Notes under the pieces: model-generated
The model's database searches: none
What the model saw: only the letters and a program-made list of their open reading frames with translations
What the model was told of the DNA's origin: nothing
Position numbers and translations under genes: made by a program
Part shown: piece by piece, positions 19,576-28,801 of the stretch
Layout: every line of letters begins with the position of its first letter
Numbering within the stretch: position 1 is the stretch's first letter
Assembly (NCBI RefSeq): GCF_007859735.1
Contig: NZ_SIHI01000004.1
Coordinates: 62,373-126,372, forward strand
From: Thalassoglobus neptunius
GTDB taxonomy: Bacteria > Planctomycetota > Planctomycetia > Planctomycetales > Planctomycetaceae
Direction: 5' to 3'
DNA: 64,000 nucleotides

Positions 19576-20763
19576 CTACGCGAAAAGTTGATCAGTCGCT
19601 GTTGTTTGAACCGCAAGTTGTTTCTTGAGCGAATCGTATTCTTTGCGTTTCTCTTCAGTGGGGCTGTCGCTTGTTTTGACGGCCCGGATCAACAGATTCT
19701 TGGGAGTGTGTTCAAGGTCGATGAATTCCAGAATCTGAGTGCGGTATCCACACGACTCCAAAGCCGCCGCTCGAAGTGCATCGGTCGCCATCGACGCGAA
19801 ACGCTCTTTGAGAATTCCGTGCTTCAAAATGAGATCCAGCTGTTCGTTTTCGACCTGATTGAACAACTGATGCTGACAACACGGAACCGCTAGAATCACA
19901 TTTGCATTGGCGCGAACGGCATAGCTGAGCGCAGCATCCGTCGCTGTATCGCAGGCATGCAGAGACAACGCAAGATGAACGGGCTCTTTCTCGGTCGCCT
20001 GTTCAGGATCGATCCGTCCGGAAGAGAACGTCAATCCGCTGAGTTGTAATTTGTCGGCCAACGTTCGACAGCGATCAATGACATCCGTTTTCTGATCGAT
20101 CCCCAACAGCTGCACGTCTCTGTTGTGAATGTTTGCGAGCAGATGATGCAACGCAAACGTGAGATAACTTAACCCGCAACCAAAGTCGACGACTCGCAGC
20201 GTCCCCTCTTTCGGCAAGTCTGCAACGACATCATTGACGATTTCGAGGTACCGGTTGATCTGGCGGAACTTCTTCATCTTCGAAGATTTGACCGTCCCTT
20301 TCTCGTTCATGATCCCGAGGGCATGCAAAAATGCACAAGGCGTCCCTTCGGGAATGAGGTAATTCTTCGACCGGTCATGCGTGAACGATCGATCGAGCGC
20401 CGGCCCCTTCCGTTTTCGTCGGGTCAGTTTCAAGCCCTTTCCAACAACACGAACGTTCCATTCCTGCTCGTTCGTGAAGAGGTAGCCATCTCTCAGCACA
20501 TCCGGAAAAGTTCGTTCGAGTTCGCTGAGTGTTTCCTCAAGGCTTCGATTCGCATGAGAGACCTTTTCGCCAATGAAGCTCTCCCATTGACAAACCAGTT
20601 GCCCCTTGACTTCGAAAGGCCGAATTCGAATCTTTCTCGGAATCGTGACATCGGACTTCTGTTCCCCGGGTGAAATCGGATGGCTGAGCACAATCGTCCA
20701 CGGTAATTTTCGCTCAAACGCGAATCGGACTGCTTCCAGAAACTCTTCGAGGGGGGGCGTCAT
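19576..20763 (-). CDS. SAM-dependent methyltransferase (Methyltransf_32-like)
   Basis: 395 residues from ATG 20763 (frame open to 20838). The C-terminal half holds a Rossmann methyltransferase: motif I VVDFGCGLSYLTFALHHLL, an acidic loop LLGIDQKTDVIDRC, SLHACDTATDAALSYAV and VPCCQHQLFNQV. The HACD and CCQHQ blocks are typical of the Methyltransf_32/METTL25-like group; the two adjacent Cys could bind metal or the substrate. The N-terminal ~170 residues are specific to this subgroup. The substrate is unknown, possibly RNA. It diverges from the coiled-coil gene at 20867. Confidence 0.75.
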   Translation of the reverse strand: MTPPLEEFLEAVRFAFERKLPWTIVLSHPISPGEQKSDVTIPRKIRIRPFEVKGQLVCQWESFIGEKVSHANRSLEETLSELERTFPDVLRDGYLFTNEQEWNVRVVGKGLKLTRRKRKGPALDRSFTHDRSKNYLIPEGTPCAFLHALGIMNEKGTVKSSKMKKFRQINRYLEIVNDVVADLPKEGTLRVVDFGCGLSYLTFALHHLLANIHNRDVQLLGIDQKTDVIDRCRTLADKLQLSGLTFSSGRIDPEQATEKEPVHLALSLHACDTATDAALSYAVRANANVILAVPCCQHQLFNQVENEQLDLILKHGILKERFASMATDALRAAALESCGYRTQILEFIDLEHTPKNLLIRAVKTSDSPTEEKRKEYDSLKKQLAVQTTATDQLFA

Positions 20764-20866
20764 TCCTGCCAAATCCAGTTCACCTAGAGTCGCTCGCCTC
20801 TCGCGGATGCAACTCGCTATCCTTCTCAAACAACACACACTCTCTTAACTTGAATTGAGAATCGCA

Positions 20867-21043
20867 ATGGGATTGAACAAGAAACAGAAAAAGCAGATCG
20901 ATGTTGCGAAGAAGAAGATCCAGAACTTGCAGCAACTTCTCGCTGCAGCGAAGGCACAGCCTGACGATCCTGAAGACGTTCCGCGTCTCAAAGAAGAAAT
21001 CGAGAAACAGAAACAACTGATTGCAGAAATTGAAAAATCATGA
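20867..21043 (+). CDS. small coiled-coil protein
   Basis: 58 residues from the ATG at 20867, almost wholly charged and helical: a Lys-rich start ([11 protein letters not shown]), heptads with Leu ([12 protein letters not shown]), a short acidic Pro break (QPDDPEDVP) and a second helix ([19 protein letters not shown]). It looks like a two-helix coiled-coil hairpin. The stop overlaps the ATG of the next gene (21040-21043), which makes it likely to be a real, coupled gene. Function unknown. Confidence 0.7.
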   Translation: MGLNKKQKKQIDVAKKKIQNLQQLLAAAKAQPDDPEDVPRLKEEIEKQKQLIAEIEKS

Positions 21044-21531
21044 CATCCCATGAGGAGTTTCCCCCGACAATCATTGTCGTTCACCCCAAGGAAAAACGCA
21101 GCAAGTGTTCTGTGGAGCCGCTCCGAGGAACTCCGGGGTTTGAATTCTGGAAGTTTCCGGTCAGCCGAACCGAACCGATGACCGGCTACTACCGTCTCGG
21201 GCTCGGCGGTCCTCTGTTGACTCCGGAAGATCGCAACTCCGGGCTCCTCGTTCTCGACGCAACCTGGAAGCTGGCCGGGCCGATGGAAGAAGCCTTCGAT
21301 GACGTCCCGATTCGGAGCCTGAAACCGTGGAAGACGGCATATCCGCGGAAGTCGAAGCTGTTCGAAGACCCTGCCGAGGGTCTCGCCACAATCGAAGCTG
21401 TCTTCGCTGCTTACGCGCAGCTCGGGCGCTCGACAGATGGCATGCTCGACAGCTACTACTGGGGTGAGCAATTCCTCGAAATCAATTCCGAATTGCTATC
21501 GAGCACTCTTGGAACAGGCACGAGCAAATAG
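21040..21531 (+). CDS. TDD-superfamily (DTW/Tsr3-like) protein
   Basis: 163 residues. The pattern agrees with the TDD group, which holds DTW-domain tRNA-uridine and Tsr3 rRNA aminocarboxypropyltransferases. A short N-terminal strand ([14 protein letters not shown]) is followed by an LTPED...[14 protein letters not shown] block, where D-A-T-W corresponds to the DTW motif, then [27 protein letters not shown], and a Tsr3-like end [15 protein letters not shown]. Members transfer the 3-amino-3-carboxypropyl group of SAM to RNA. The conserved Arg of the classical DTW PxE(G)G block is replaced, so the activity is inferred only. It is translationally coupled to the coiled-coil gene upstream. Confidence 0.6.
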   Translation: MTSHEEFPPTIIVVHPKEKRSKCSVEPLRGTPGFEFWKFPVSRTEPMTGYYRLGLGGPLLTPEDRNSGLLVLDATWKLAGPMEEAFDDVPIRSLKPWKTAYPRKSKLFEDPAEGLATIEAVFAAYAQLGRSTDGMLDSYYWGEQFLEINSELLSSTLGTGTSK

Positions 21532-21831
21532 GACGAATACTCATTGAAGAGCGTTCCTTTGAGTGTTGAGAGTTGAGATCACGCATGCAACTCGAGAGTC
21601 TGATCGACGGCTTCACGAAGATTTCGCAACACCGAATTCGCTTGAGAAACATCGCGCCAACAATTGCCGTCACAAGAGCCGCTTCCGTGATTCGTGGATC
21701 TTTAAGAAGCTTTAAGTTGCTTGACTCGATTGCACATTCGGAGTCTCATGCGAAGATGGAGATGTACCGAAGAATTCAATCGAAACGTTCTCTTCCGCCG
21801 GATCGACACTCAGGGAACAGGAGAGTTTGCG
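21532..21831. other. 300-base gap without a recognised gene
   Basis: Leader region of the receiver-HATPase gene. Nothing recognisable apart from the ribosome site ACAGGAGAG just before the ATG at 21832. Confidence 0.35.
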
Positions 21832-22734
21832 ATGCCTAAGATTTTAGTCGTGGACGATTCCTCGATGGATCGAAAACTCGCGGAACGCTTGCTTCGCAAA
21901 ATTGACGGATGGGAAGTCGAAACGGCCGACGACGGCCTCGACGCGATCAAGAAGACAGAATCCTTCAATCCGACTGCGGTGGTCACCGATCTGCAAATGC
22001 CGGAAATGAACGGATTGCAGCTTGTTCAGGAGATGAAATCTTCTCATCCCAATGTTCCCGTCATCGTCATGACCTCACGCGGCAGCGAGACCATCGCGGT
22101 TGAGGCGCTTCAGAGTGGAGCAGCAAGTTACGTCCCCAAAAAACAGCTCCACCGCTTGCTCATCAAAACGGTTTCACGTGTTCTTGCCACAGCTGAGGAA
22201 CAACGGACTCTCAGCGAATTGATGCGTGGACTCGATACCATCAGCTGGGAATTTACGCTCAACAACGCCCCTTCTCTGCTCGCGTCACTTGTCGGATTTC
22301 TTCAGAGTGAAGTCAGCAGAACCGGCCTCCTTCCAGAATCAGACAGCTTTCGGTGCGGCGTTGCTTTCGAGGAAGCACTCTTGAATGCCGCCTATCACGG
22401 AAATCTTGAAGTCAGCTCTGACCTTCGCGAAGAGAACCCGGAAGAGTTCTACGATCTCGCTCGACAACGAAACGATCTCGAACCCTATCGCGACCGAAAA
22501 ATCAGAGTCGAAGTGGACCTGAACCCCTCCGGCATCGAATACACGATTCAGGATGAAGGGCCGGGATTCGATTACTCGAACGTTCCGGACCCGACCGCGC
22601 CGGAAAATCTTGAACGCCCTTGCGGGCGAGGATTGATGTTGATGAAAACCTTTATGGATGACGTGACGTTCAACGAAATCGGGAATTGTGTCACGATGAT
22701 TAAACGCAGTTCCAAGACGACGTCATCGTCTTGA
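21832..22734 (+). CDS. response-regulator receiver domain fused to HATPase_c (anti-sigma type)
   Basis: 300 residues from ATG 21832, chosen for the GGAGA ribosome site and because the receiver domain begins there. Receiver: ILVVDDSS, phospho-Asp about residue 53 in VVTDLQMPEMNG, the Thr in VIVMTSRGS and the Lys in YVPKKQ. The C-terminal half is a GHKL ATPase of RsbW/SpoIIAB type: N-box FEEALLNAAYHGNLE, G1 box IQDEGPGFDYSN, and GRGLMLMKTFMDDV. There is no His-containing dimerisation domain, so it is unlikely to be a histidine kinase. A phosphorylation-controlled anti-sigma or switch kinase is the likely role. No cognate kinase or anti-anti-sigma gene is adjacent. Confidence 0.85.
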   Translation: MPKILVVDDSSMDRKLAERLLRKIDGWEVETADDGLDAIKKTESFNPTAVVTDLQMPEMNGLQLVQEMKSSHPNVPVIVMTSRGSETIAVEALQSGAASYVPKKQLHRLLIKTVSRVLATAEEQRTLSELMRGLDTISWEFTLNNAPSLLASLVGFLQSEVSRTGLLPESDSFRCGVAFEEALLNAAYHGNLEVSSDLREENPEEFYDLARQRNDLEPYRDRKIRVEVDLNPSGIEYTIQDEGPGFDYSNVPDPTAPENLERPCGRGLMLMKTFMDDVTFNEIGNCVTMIKRSSKTTSSS

Positions 22735-22856
22735 TTCCCCCACGCGGGGAGCTCATCGCTGTTGGGAAGACAACCCAGCAAAACCCAAACTCATCAATCC
22801 GCCATTGGTTGGAACACGTTCCCTGCCCGAAGCGAAATTCCTCGGAGAATGAATTC

Positions 22857-24002
22857 ATGCGAAAACTGTGTCGACGCTCCAGTCCCGTCTTCACGCTGTT
22901 ATTCACCGCACTCTGGAGTGCAGCGGCAACAGTTGCAGCCACATCAACTGAGGACCTGATCACTCAAGTTCAAAGTGTCGGTCGCGCCGGATCCGAAAAC
23001 TCTTCGGCAGCCAAAGCTGTGAATCAATTGCAACAGATGGGACCGGAAACGCTTGGTCCTCTCCTCGTTGCGATGGACGACGCGAATCCGGTCGCCATGA
23101 ACTGGTTACAGGTCGCCTTTGAGTCAATCGCAGATCAGTCTCTGAATTCGGGTCAACTCCCGGCGGAACAACTGGAGGAATTCGTCACCGACAGAACTCA
23201 CAACGGCCGTGCCCGGCGTGTCGCTTTCGACTGGCTCGCCAAAGCGGACCCGTCCGCCCCGTCTCGACTCATTCCCAACATGCTCGATGACCCAAGCAGT
23301 CCGCTCCGGCGGGAAGCAGTCGCATTAGCCATCAAACGAGCAAAGGCAGCGGAATCGGAGGAGGCACAAACGGCTCTCTGGACCAAAGCTCTCTCCGGAG
23401 CAGTCGACCGGGATCAGTTCGACGAAATCGCCTCCGCTTTGAAGAAGTTGGGAGAAAAGGTCAATCTCGTCGATCACTTTGGGCTGATTATCGATTGGCA
23501 TCTCATCGGTCCCTTCGACAACAAGGACGAAGCTGGCTTCGATGTCGTTTACCCTCCGGAAGAAGAAATCAACCTGTCGGCGAAATACGACGGGATGAAC
23601 GAGTCCGTCAGTTGGCAGCACTTCGTCTCGGAACGCAAAGACGGAGCTTTCGATCTCGCCGAACTGACAACTTCGCACAAAGGTGCGATTGACTACGCCT
23701 ACACAGAGTTCAACAGCCCGGTTGAACAACAAGTAGAGTTTCGTCTGGCGACGCCCAATGCGTGGAAATTATGGTGCAACGGAGAATTGATCTTTGCGAG
23801 GGAAGAATACCATCGCGGAATGCAATTCGATCAATACATTGTTCCCGTCCATCTTAAGCAGGGTGTCAACAAAATCCTGCTGAAGGTTTGTCAGAACGAG
23901 CAAAATCAGGATTGGGCTCAACGCTGGGCATTTCAGTTTCGGATTGTGGACGAAACAGGACGCGCCCTCTCTTCATCCGACGAATCTTCAACCAATGAAT
24001 AG
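22857..24002 (+). CDS. exported HEAT-like protein with C-terminal jelly-roll-like domain
   Basis: 381 residues from ATG 22857, supported by CGGAG 9 bases upstream and by a signal peptide (RRSSPVFTLLFTALWSAAATVAAT). Residues about 30-200 are helical HEAT-like repeats (MGPETLGPLLVAMDDANPVAMNWLQ, SPLRREAVALAIKRA). The rest reads as a beta-sandwich: IIDWHLIGPFDNKDEAGFDVVYPPE, FRLATPNAWKLWCNGELIF, QGVNKILLKVCQNE. This combination is frequent in exported planctomycetal proteins. It precedes the PQQ-propeller gene by 124 bases and may be co-expressed with it. Confidence 0.65.
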   Translation: MRKLCRRSSPVFTLLFTALWSAAATVAATSTEDLITQVQSVGRAGSENSSAAKAVNQLQQMGPETLGPLLVAMDDANPVAMNWLQVAFESIADQSLNSGQLPAEQLEEFVTDRTHNGRARRVAFDWLAKADPSAPSRLIPNMLDDPSSPLRREAVALAIKRAKAAESEEAQTALWTKALSGAVDRDQFDEIASALKKLGEKVNLVDHFGLIIDWHLIGPFDNKDEAGFDVVYPPEEEINLSAKYDGMNESVSWQHFVSERKDGAFDLAELTTSHKGAIDYAYTEFNSPVEQQVEFRLATPNAWKLWCNGELIFAREEYHRGMQFDQYIVPVHLKQGVNKILLKVCQNEQNQDWAQRWAFQFRIVDETGRALSSSDESSTNE

Positions 24003-24126
24003 TGTCACGACTCCGATCTCTGAATTCATCAAGCTGCTGAATTCGAATCATGCAATCGGTTTATGACAACGACGCTCCAACGGCTTTGAGGACCAGTTTG
24101 ACAACTGACGGAAAAGGTTTCATTCG

Positions 24127-25326
24127 ATGCAACTTGTGTTTTGCTGGGTTCTCTCGGCCTGCCTGTTCGGACTTCTCACAGAAATTTCCCACGCAGACTG
24201 GAGACAGTTCCGCGGAAACCAAAGCAACGGACTCCCCGAAGACCCCGGTCGAGATTGGGATGGCATTCAGGAAGTCGTCTGGGAAGCGGATTTGCCAGGG
24301 CGTGGGCTTTCAAGTCCAATCATTGTCGGCGATCGCGTCTTCGTCACCGCAAGTTCCGGCGGCCTGCAGGAACGCCTTCACGTCCTCTGTTTCTCAGCAA
24401 CAGACGGCTCGAAACTCTGGGAGCGCACCTGCTGGGCAACCGGGCGAACCGTTTGTCATCCCAAAACCTGCGTGGCTGCTCCAAGCCCGGCCAGCGATGG
24501 AAAACGCATCTTCGCCATTTATTCGAGCAACGACCTGATTTGCCTCGATCTTGACGGGAATTTGCAGTGGTTTCGCGGTCTAACGTACGAATTCCCGAAT
24601 GCCAGCAACAGCCTGGGAATGGCCTCCTCCGCAGTTTCCGTGGGAGACAAGGTCGTTGTCATGTTGGAGAGTGACGATGCGTCTTTCGCTGCCGGTTTGA
24701 ATGCGGACACCGGCGAAACGTCATGGGTGATCGATCGTCCTCAGCGTGCGAACTGGACCTCTCCGTCCATCGCTCCCGATGGGAAAACCATCCTGATGCA
24801 ATCCTCAGCCGGGGTCTCAGCGATCGACTCGGAAACCGGAGCCGAAATTTGGAAATACTCAGACGGAGCAGCGACACAACCCACGCTCGTGATGGTGGGA
24901 GAAGTGGCGTACGTGCCGTCTCATGGAGTCACCGCCATTCGTCCCGGTCGCAGCGACACGAGTGTTCCGGAGATTCTCTGGCAAGTCGGAAATCTCTCTC
25001 CGGGTGTCCCAAGCCCGATCGCTTACGACGAGAGACTCTTCGTGATCAACAACGGAGCAGTCATTTCGGCAGCATCGCTTGAGAATGGAAAGAGGCTGTG
25101 GCAGGCACGACTCAAAGGTCCAATGAGTGCTAGTCCGGTTGTGGTCGGGAATAAACTCTTCACAGTCAACGAAGAGGGAACGACCCAAGTCATCGATCCG
25201 GACAAGAAAGGCAAGATCGTTTCCGAGCATCAATTTGGCGAGATCATGCTCGGGACCCCCGCAGTCACTGACGACGGTGTCTACGTGCGAAGCGACCAGC
25301 ATCTCTACAAAATTGCTGTTGACTAG
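24127..25326 (+). CDS. exported PQQ-like beta-propeller protein
   Basis: 399 residues with a signal peptide (MQLVFCWVLSACLFGLLTEISHA). WRQFRGNQSNGL followed by VVWEADLPGRGLSSPIIVGDRVFV is the standard start of planctomycetal PQQ/outer-membrane-assembly-like beta-propellers. Repeating blade ends are visible (LHVLCFSATDGSKLWERT, GLNADTGETSWV, SAIDSETGAEIWKYS). True PQQ enzymes have extra catalytic residues that I do not see, so it is more likely a structural or binding propeller. It resembles the protein at 53449-54798 in its first 80 residues. Confidence 0.8.
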   Translation: MQLVFCWVLSACLFGLLTEISHADWRQFRGNQSNGLPEDPGRDWDGIQEVVWEADLPGRGLSSPIIVGDRVFVTASSGGLQERLHVLCFSATDGSKLWERTCWATGRTVCHPKTCVAAPSPASDGKRIFAIYSSNDLICLDLDGNLQWFRGLTYEFPNASNSLGMASSAVSVGDKVVVMLESDDASFAAGLNADTGETSWVIDRPQRANWTSPSIAPDGKTILMQSSAGVSAIDSETGAEIWKYSDGAATQPTLVMVGEVAYVPSHGVTAIRPGRSDTSVPEILWQVGNLSPGVPSPIAYDERLFVINNGAVISAASLENGKRLWQARLKGPMSASPVVVGNKLFTVNEEGTTQVIDPDKKGKIVSEHQFGEIMLGTPAVTDDGVYVRSDQHLYKIAVD

Positions 25327-25489
25327 GCATCCATACGAGATCGCCGAGTCAAAATCCCGGTCCAGTCCCGAGACGTCTTTCTGGCCAATAAATGTCGCCC
25401 TCAGAAATCGCAGCAGCCCTTCCGTCAAACAGCGTTGCCGAACCAATCTCCCAGAGTGAGCGAATCACAAGGCGCAAGAATGAAGCGCG

Positions 25490-25530
25490 AAAAAAAGAGA
25501 TCCCGTCAGCAAGTTTGCTGAAGGGATCTC
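25490..25530 (-). terminator. intrinsic terminator of the Cys/Gly/Tyr-rich gene
   Basis: On the minus strand GAGATCCC...GGGATCTC encloses a second paired segment (TCAGCA/TGCTGA with one mismatch step between the two) and is followed by seven T. It begins 35 bases after the stop of the gene at 25565. The stem can also serve the plus-strand PQQ gene, but no T-run follows on that strand. Confidence 0.85.
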
Positions 25531-25564
25531 GGATGCGCGTCAGAGTCTGCCCAATCTGACTAGC

Positions 25565-26068
25565 TTACTTCCGGAAGAAGTCGCTTGGCCCCTTGTGAGT
25601 GTAATAGGGATAAACGATCGCACCACCAGTTGCGTTCTTCTGGGGGTACTGCAACTGTCCACCTGGACCGTATCCACGCGGAACGTTGTACGCTGAAGAA
25701 TAACGATGTTTTGGATAGCAGGATTGGCATCCACCGCATGCTGATCCGGCAACCGGACAACTTGCGTATCCGCCGTAGCTTCCGTATTGAGGATACATCT
25801 GTTGTCCATACTGTCCGGGAGGACAGTGACCGGTTGGACATCCGCCGGTTGCACCGGAAACCGTCTGTCCGTAGAAGACGGTTTGGCTTGGTCCTTGCCC
25901 CATTTTGGCATCGTAAACGAACTGATGCACTTGCTGTTTATGCTCAGGCAAATTGATCCCGGTCTGCTGAATCTGCTGAGGGGAGACTTGTGGCATAGGA
26001 GCTTGTCCCATGACAGATGCTGCCGGCAACAGGCATCCAGCCACGATGAGGAGTTGAATTCGCTTCAT
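25565..26068 (-). CDS. secreted Gly/Tyr/Cys-rich protein
   Basis: 167 residues, not recognised. A signal peptide (KRIQLLIVAGCLLPAASVMGQA) is followed by a Gln/Pro-rich stretch (MPQVSPQQIQQ), then a Gly-Tyr-Cys-Pro-rich region (GGCPTGHCPPGQYGQQ, SCPVAGSACGGCQSCYPKHRY) and a basic end (GPSDFFRK). Six or more Cys in CxxxxC/CGGCxxC arrangement suggest disulfide cross-linking or metal binding, as in surface or cell-wall proteins. It has its own terminator, so it is probably a single-gene unit with its promoter in the long gap upstream. Confidence 0.7.
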   Translation of the reverse strand: MKRIQLLIVAGCLLPAASVMGQAPMPQVSPQQIQQTGINLPEHKQQVHQFVYDAKMGQGPSQTVFYGQTVSGATGGCPTGHCPPGQYGQQMYPQYGSYGGYASCPVAGSACGGCQSCYPKHRYSSAYNVPRGYGPGGQLQYPQKNATGGAIVYPYYTHKGPSDFFRK

Positions 26069-26682
26069 GATGTTGTCCTCTGCTGATCGAGGCTTGGGCC
26101 TCCGAACCAGAATTCAGTACCACTGAAAGATCAAATCGACTTAGAAGGTGGTGCAACTCGTTGGGAATTTCCCTTGCGAGCGAACCACAATAGATGCGAA
26201 CGTCTTTCTGCCCAGCTCGACTTCCACACCCGTACACAACTGTGCAAGGGGTGACTCTGTCCCACCGGACCGGCAAATTCCGCCAGCCAGCGGATTGGCA
26301 ACATTCGACACAATACCGTTATCGGCAGTTGGACCGGTGGAATACGGAGAATCTGCCAGATTCGTAGAACTCAATCATTGAGATCACATGGACGATCTTG
26401 CAGTACTCTCCTGACCGGAATAAAGTACCAGACCGAATCGAATTACCCATGTTCGCTGTTTCTCACACTTCGCGAACCTAAGACTTGGGAATGCATCGAT
26501 CGGACGGAGACAACAACAGTTTTGAGCATCGTTGGATTTGGTTCTCAAGCGATTCATATCTCAACGCGCGCAGCCCCATGCTGTGCCGCACATTGAGACG
26601 ATCGCCGGGGAGAGAGCAACCCGCTCTTGTCTCTTCCGAATGAGAATTCCAAACTGACGATCAACGACAAGGGAGTGTTCGC
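26069..26682. other. 614-base gap without a recognised gene
   Basis: A divergent control region between the minus-strand gene at 25565 and the plus-strand gene at 26683. AAGGGAG at its right end is the ribosome site of the latter. Short open frames here lack ribosome sites and family resemblance. No RNA gene was recognised. Confidence 0.4.
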
Positions 26683-27423
26683 GTGTACGTGGCCGCATCG
26701 ACGAGGTGCTTCGGTGACCTCGACTACTGGCAGAGTCTAACACTGATTTCAGACCATGAATTCGACAAGGTCGAAATCTATCTTGATGAAACAGGCGCTC
26801 TTGCCCCCAGTCAAATTACTTCTGATCCCAATCACTTTTACCATCAGATGCGAGAGAAAACGCGACTGGCCCCGATCGCATTCACGCTCGCACATGAAAT
26901 TCCGATCGAACAGTTTGAAAAGCTGTGCAGTCTGTCCAAACTGATGCAGGTCACGCAGGTGAATGTTGCCACGTCGCCTGTCGGGACTCCTTTCAACTCG
27001 GAAATCGACCGATTGAAGGCGATGGCACGTGCCGCGGCCACCGAAGGAATTCGAGTCGGCATCCGAACCGAAGCCGGAACATTGTCTGCCGACGCACACA
27101 CCGCTGTCGAATTATGTCAGGCTGTGAGCGGATTGGGCATCGCATTCGATCCAAGCTACTTCGTTGATCCAGAAAAGATCGATCAGATTGTCGACCTCGT
27201 CGCCAAGTACACGATGCACGTCTTCCTGAGAGATTCCACGCGCGAACAACTTCAGGTGCAGGTCGGACTCGGAGAAGTCGATTACGGTCGGATTATTTCT
27301 CAGCTGGAAAAGCATCGCTATTCCCGCGCGCTCTCTGTTGAACTTCTGCCAAACCTCATGGATCAGGAACAACGAACGCTCGAATTGCGAAAGCTGAGAA
27401 TGTTGATCGACTCGCTTCTGTAA
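26683..27423 (+). CDS. sugar phosphate isomerase/epimerase-like TIM-barrel protein
   Basis: 246 residues with a GTG start that has AAGGGAG seven bases upstream. The protein reads as an AP-endonuclease-2/xylose-isomerase-like TIM barrel: start YVAASTRCFGDLDYWQSL, then VEIYLDE, VNVATSPVGTPFNSEIDRLKAMARAAATEGIRVGIRTEAGT, GIAFDPSY, MHVFLRDST, VGLGEVDYGRIISQLEKHRYSRALSVELLP. The LGEVDYGRIISQL block matches the phosphate/metal-binding end of this family, although the usual Glu/His metal ligands are incomplete. It is followed 55 bases later by the M29 peptidase gene. Confidence 0.65.
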   Translation: MYVAASTRCFGDLDYWQSLTLISDHEFDKVEIYLDETGALAPSQITSDPNHFYHQMREKTRLAPIAFTLAHEIPIEQFEKLCSLSKLMQVTQVNVATSPVGTPFNSEIDRLKAMARAAATEGIRVGIRTEAGTLSADAHTAVELCQAVSGLGIAFDPSYFVDPEKIDQIVDLVAKYTMHVFLRDSTREQLQVQVGLGEVDYGRIISQLEKHRYSRALSVELLPNLMDQEQRTLELRKLRMLIDSLL

Positions 27424-27478
27424 GACGCGTTCGTCAAGTTCCATTCAATCACCGTCACAATCATAGGGGGAATCGTCG

Positions 27479-28597
27479 GTGAAAGATCCACGAATTGATG
27501 AACTGGCCTCGGTCCTGATCGATCACAGTTGCCAGTTGAAGGCCGGTGAGAAAGTCCTCATCGAAGCCTTCGATCTTCCGGAAACGAATTTAGTCTGTTC
27601 ACTGGTGGAAACCGCCAGAGCCCGCGGAGCACATCCGCTTGTGCTTTGGAAGAACAACGAGATTCTTCGTTCACTGTATCAGCATTCCGACCGAGAGGGC
27701 CTGAAGCTGATGGGTGAACTCGAAGCGGAAGCGATGTCTCGCGTTGATGCGTACGTCGGAATTCGCGGAGCGCTCAACAGCGATCAAATGTCCGACGTTT
27801 CCGGATCGCAGATGGATCTCATGACCGAGTGTGTGTGGCAACCGGTTCACATTGACATTCGCGTTCCGAAAACAAAATGGGTTGTCTTGCGCTATCCCAC
27901 TCATTCGATGGCGCAGGCCGCTCAAATGAGCACGCCCGCGTTCGAAGACTTCTTCTTCGATGTCTGCACCGCCGATTACGCCGCGATGGGGAAAGCTCAG
28001 GAACCGCTTCGCGAACTGATGCTCAAAACCGAACATGTGAAGATCGTCAGTCCCGAAACGGAACTGGAATTCTCGATCAAAGACATGCCCGTCATTGCCT
28101 GTAACGGTGACCGCAACATCCCGGACGGTGAAGTCTTTACCGCCCCAGTCCGCGACAGCCTCAACGGAGTCATCCAGTATAATGCCGGGTCTCGGTATCA
28201 AGGGACCGTTTTTGAGCAGATTCGATTTGAGTTCCGAGACGGCAAGATTGTCGACGCTTCCTGCCAGGGCGACTCGACACGGCTCAACGAAATTCTCGAC
28301 ACCGACGAAGGCGCCCGATTCATCGGAGAATGGTCAATGGGCTGCAACAATCGCGTTCGACATCCAATGCTCGACACCCTCTTCGACGAGAAGATCGGCG
28401 GCTCAATGCATTTGACGCCCGGAAACGCGTATGATGAAGCCGACAACGGCAATCGCAGTCGGGTCCACTGGGATCTGGTTCTCATTCAGACTCCCGAATA
28501 CGGTGGAGGTGAAATCTGGTTCGACGGCACACTCATCCGTAAAGATGGGAAATTTTTGCCCCAAGAATTACAGCCGCTCAACGAAGGGCTTTCTTGA
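27479..28597 (+). CDS. M29-family aminopeptidase
   Basis: 372 residues with a GTG start preceded by AGGGGG. It matches the thermophilic metallo-aminopeptidase family (AmpS/AmpT, M29). The N-terminal nucleotide-fold-like domain contains LKAGEKVLIEAFDLPETNLV. The catalytic domain has PDGEVFTAPVRDSLNGVIQYN, with the first metal-binding Glu, then GARFIGEWSMGCNNRV with the second Glu, and DTLFDEKIGGSMHLTPGNAYDEADNGNRSRVHWDLV with the His/Asp ligands. Cytoplasmic, releases N-terminal residues from peptides. Confidence 0.9.
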   Translation: MKDPRIDELASVLIDHSCQLKAGEKVLIEAFDLPETNLVCSLVETARARGAHPLVLWKNNEILRSLYQHSDREGLKLMGELEAEAMSRVDAYVGIRGALNSDQMSDVSGSQMDLMTECVWQPVHIDIRVPKTKWVVLRYPTHSMAQAAQMSTPAFEDFFFDVCTADYAAMGKAQEPLRELMLKTEHVKIVSPETELEFSIKDMPVIACNGDRNIPDGEVFTAPVRDSLNGVIQYNAGSRYQGTVFEQIRFEFRDGKIVDASCQGDSTRLNEILDTDEGARFIGEWSMGCNNRVRHPMLDTLFDEKIGGSMHLTPGNAYDEADNGNRSRVHWDLVLIQTPEYGGGEIWFDGTLIRKDGKFLPQELQPLNEGLS

Positions 28598-28801
28598 ACA
28601 TGAAGCGAGTCTGTGTTCTCGCAGTCGCGCGTCGAATCAATTCAATGAGTGAATCAGCAACGGCAGTGTGATGTTCGCGAGTGAAGTTGACATTGCATTG
28701 CGTTTCCTACTGAAGACGAATTCCAACATTTCCTGTTTCCGAGTCTGACCGTTTGGTCTGCACAGTTTCTGTCTGTCAATCGATTTCAAGGACACTTATT
28801 C

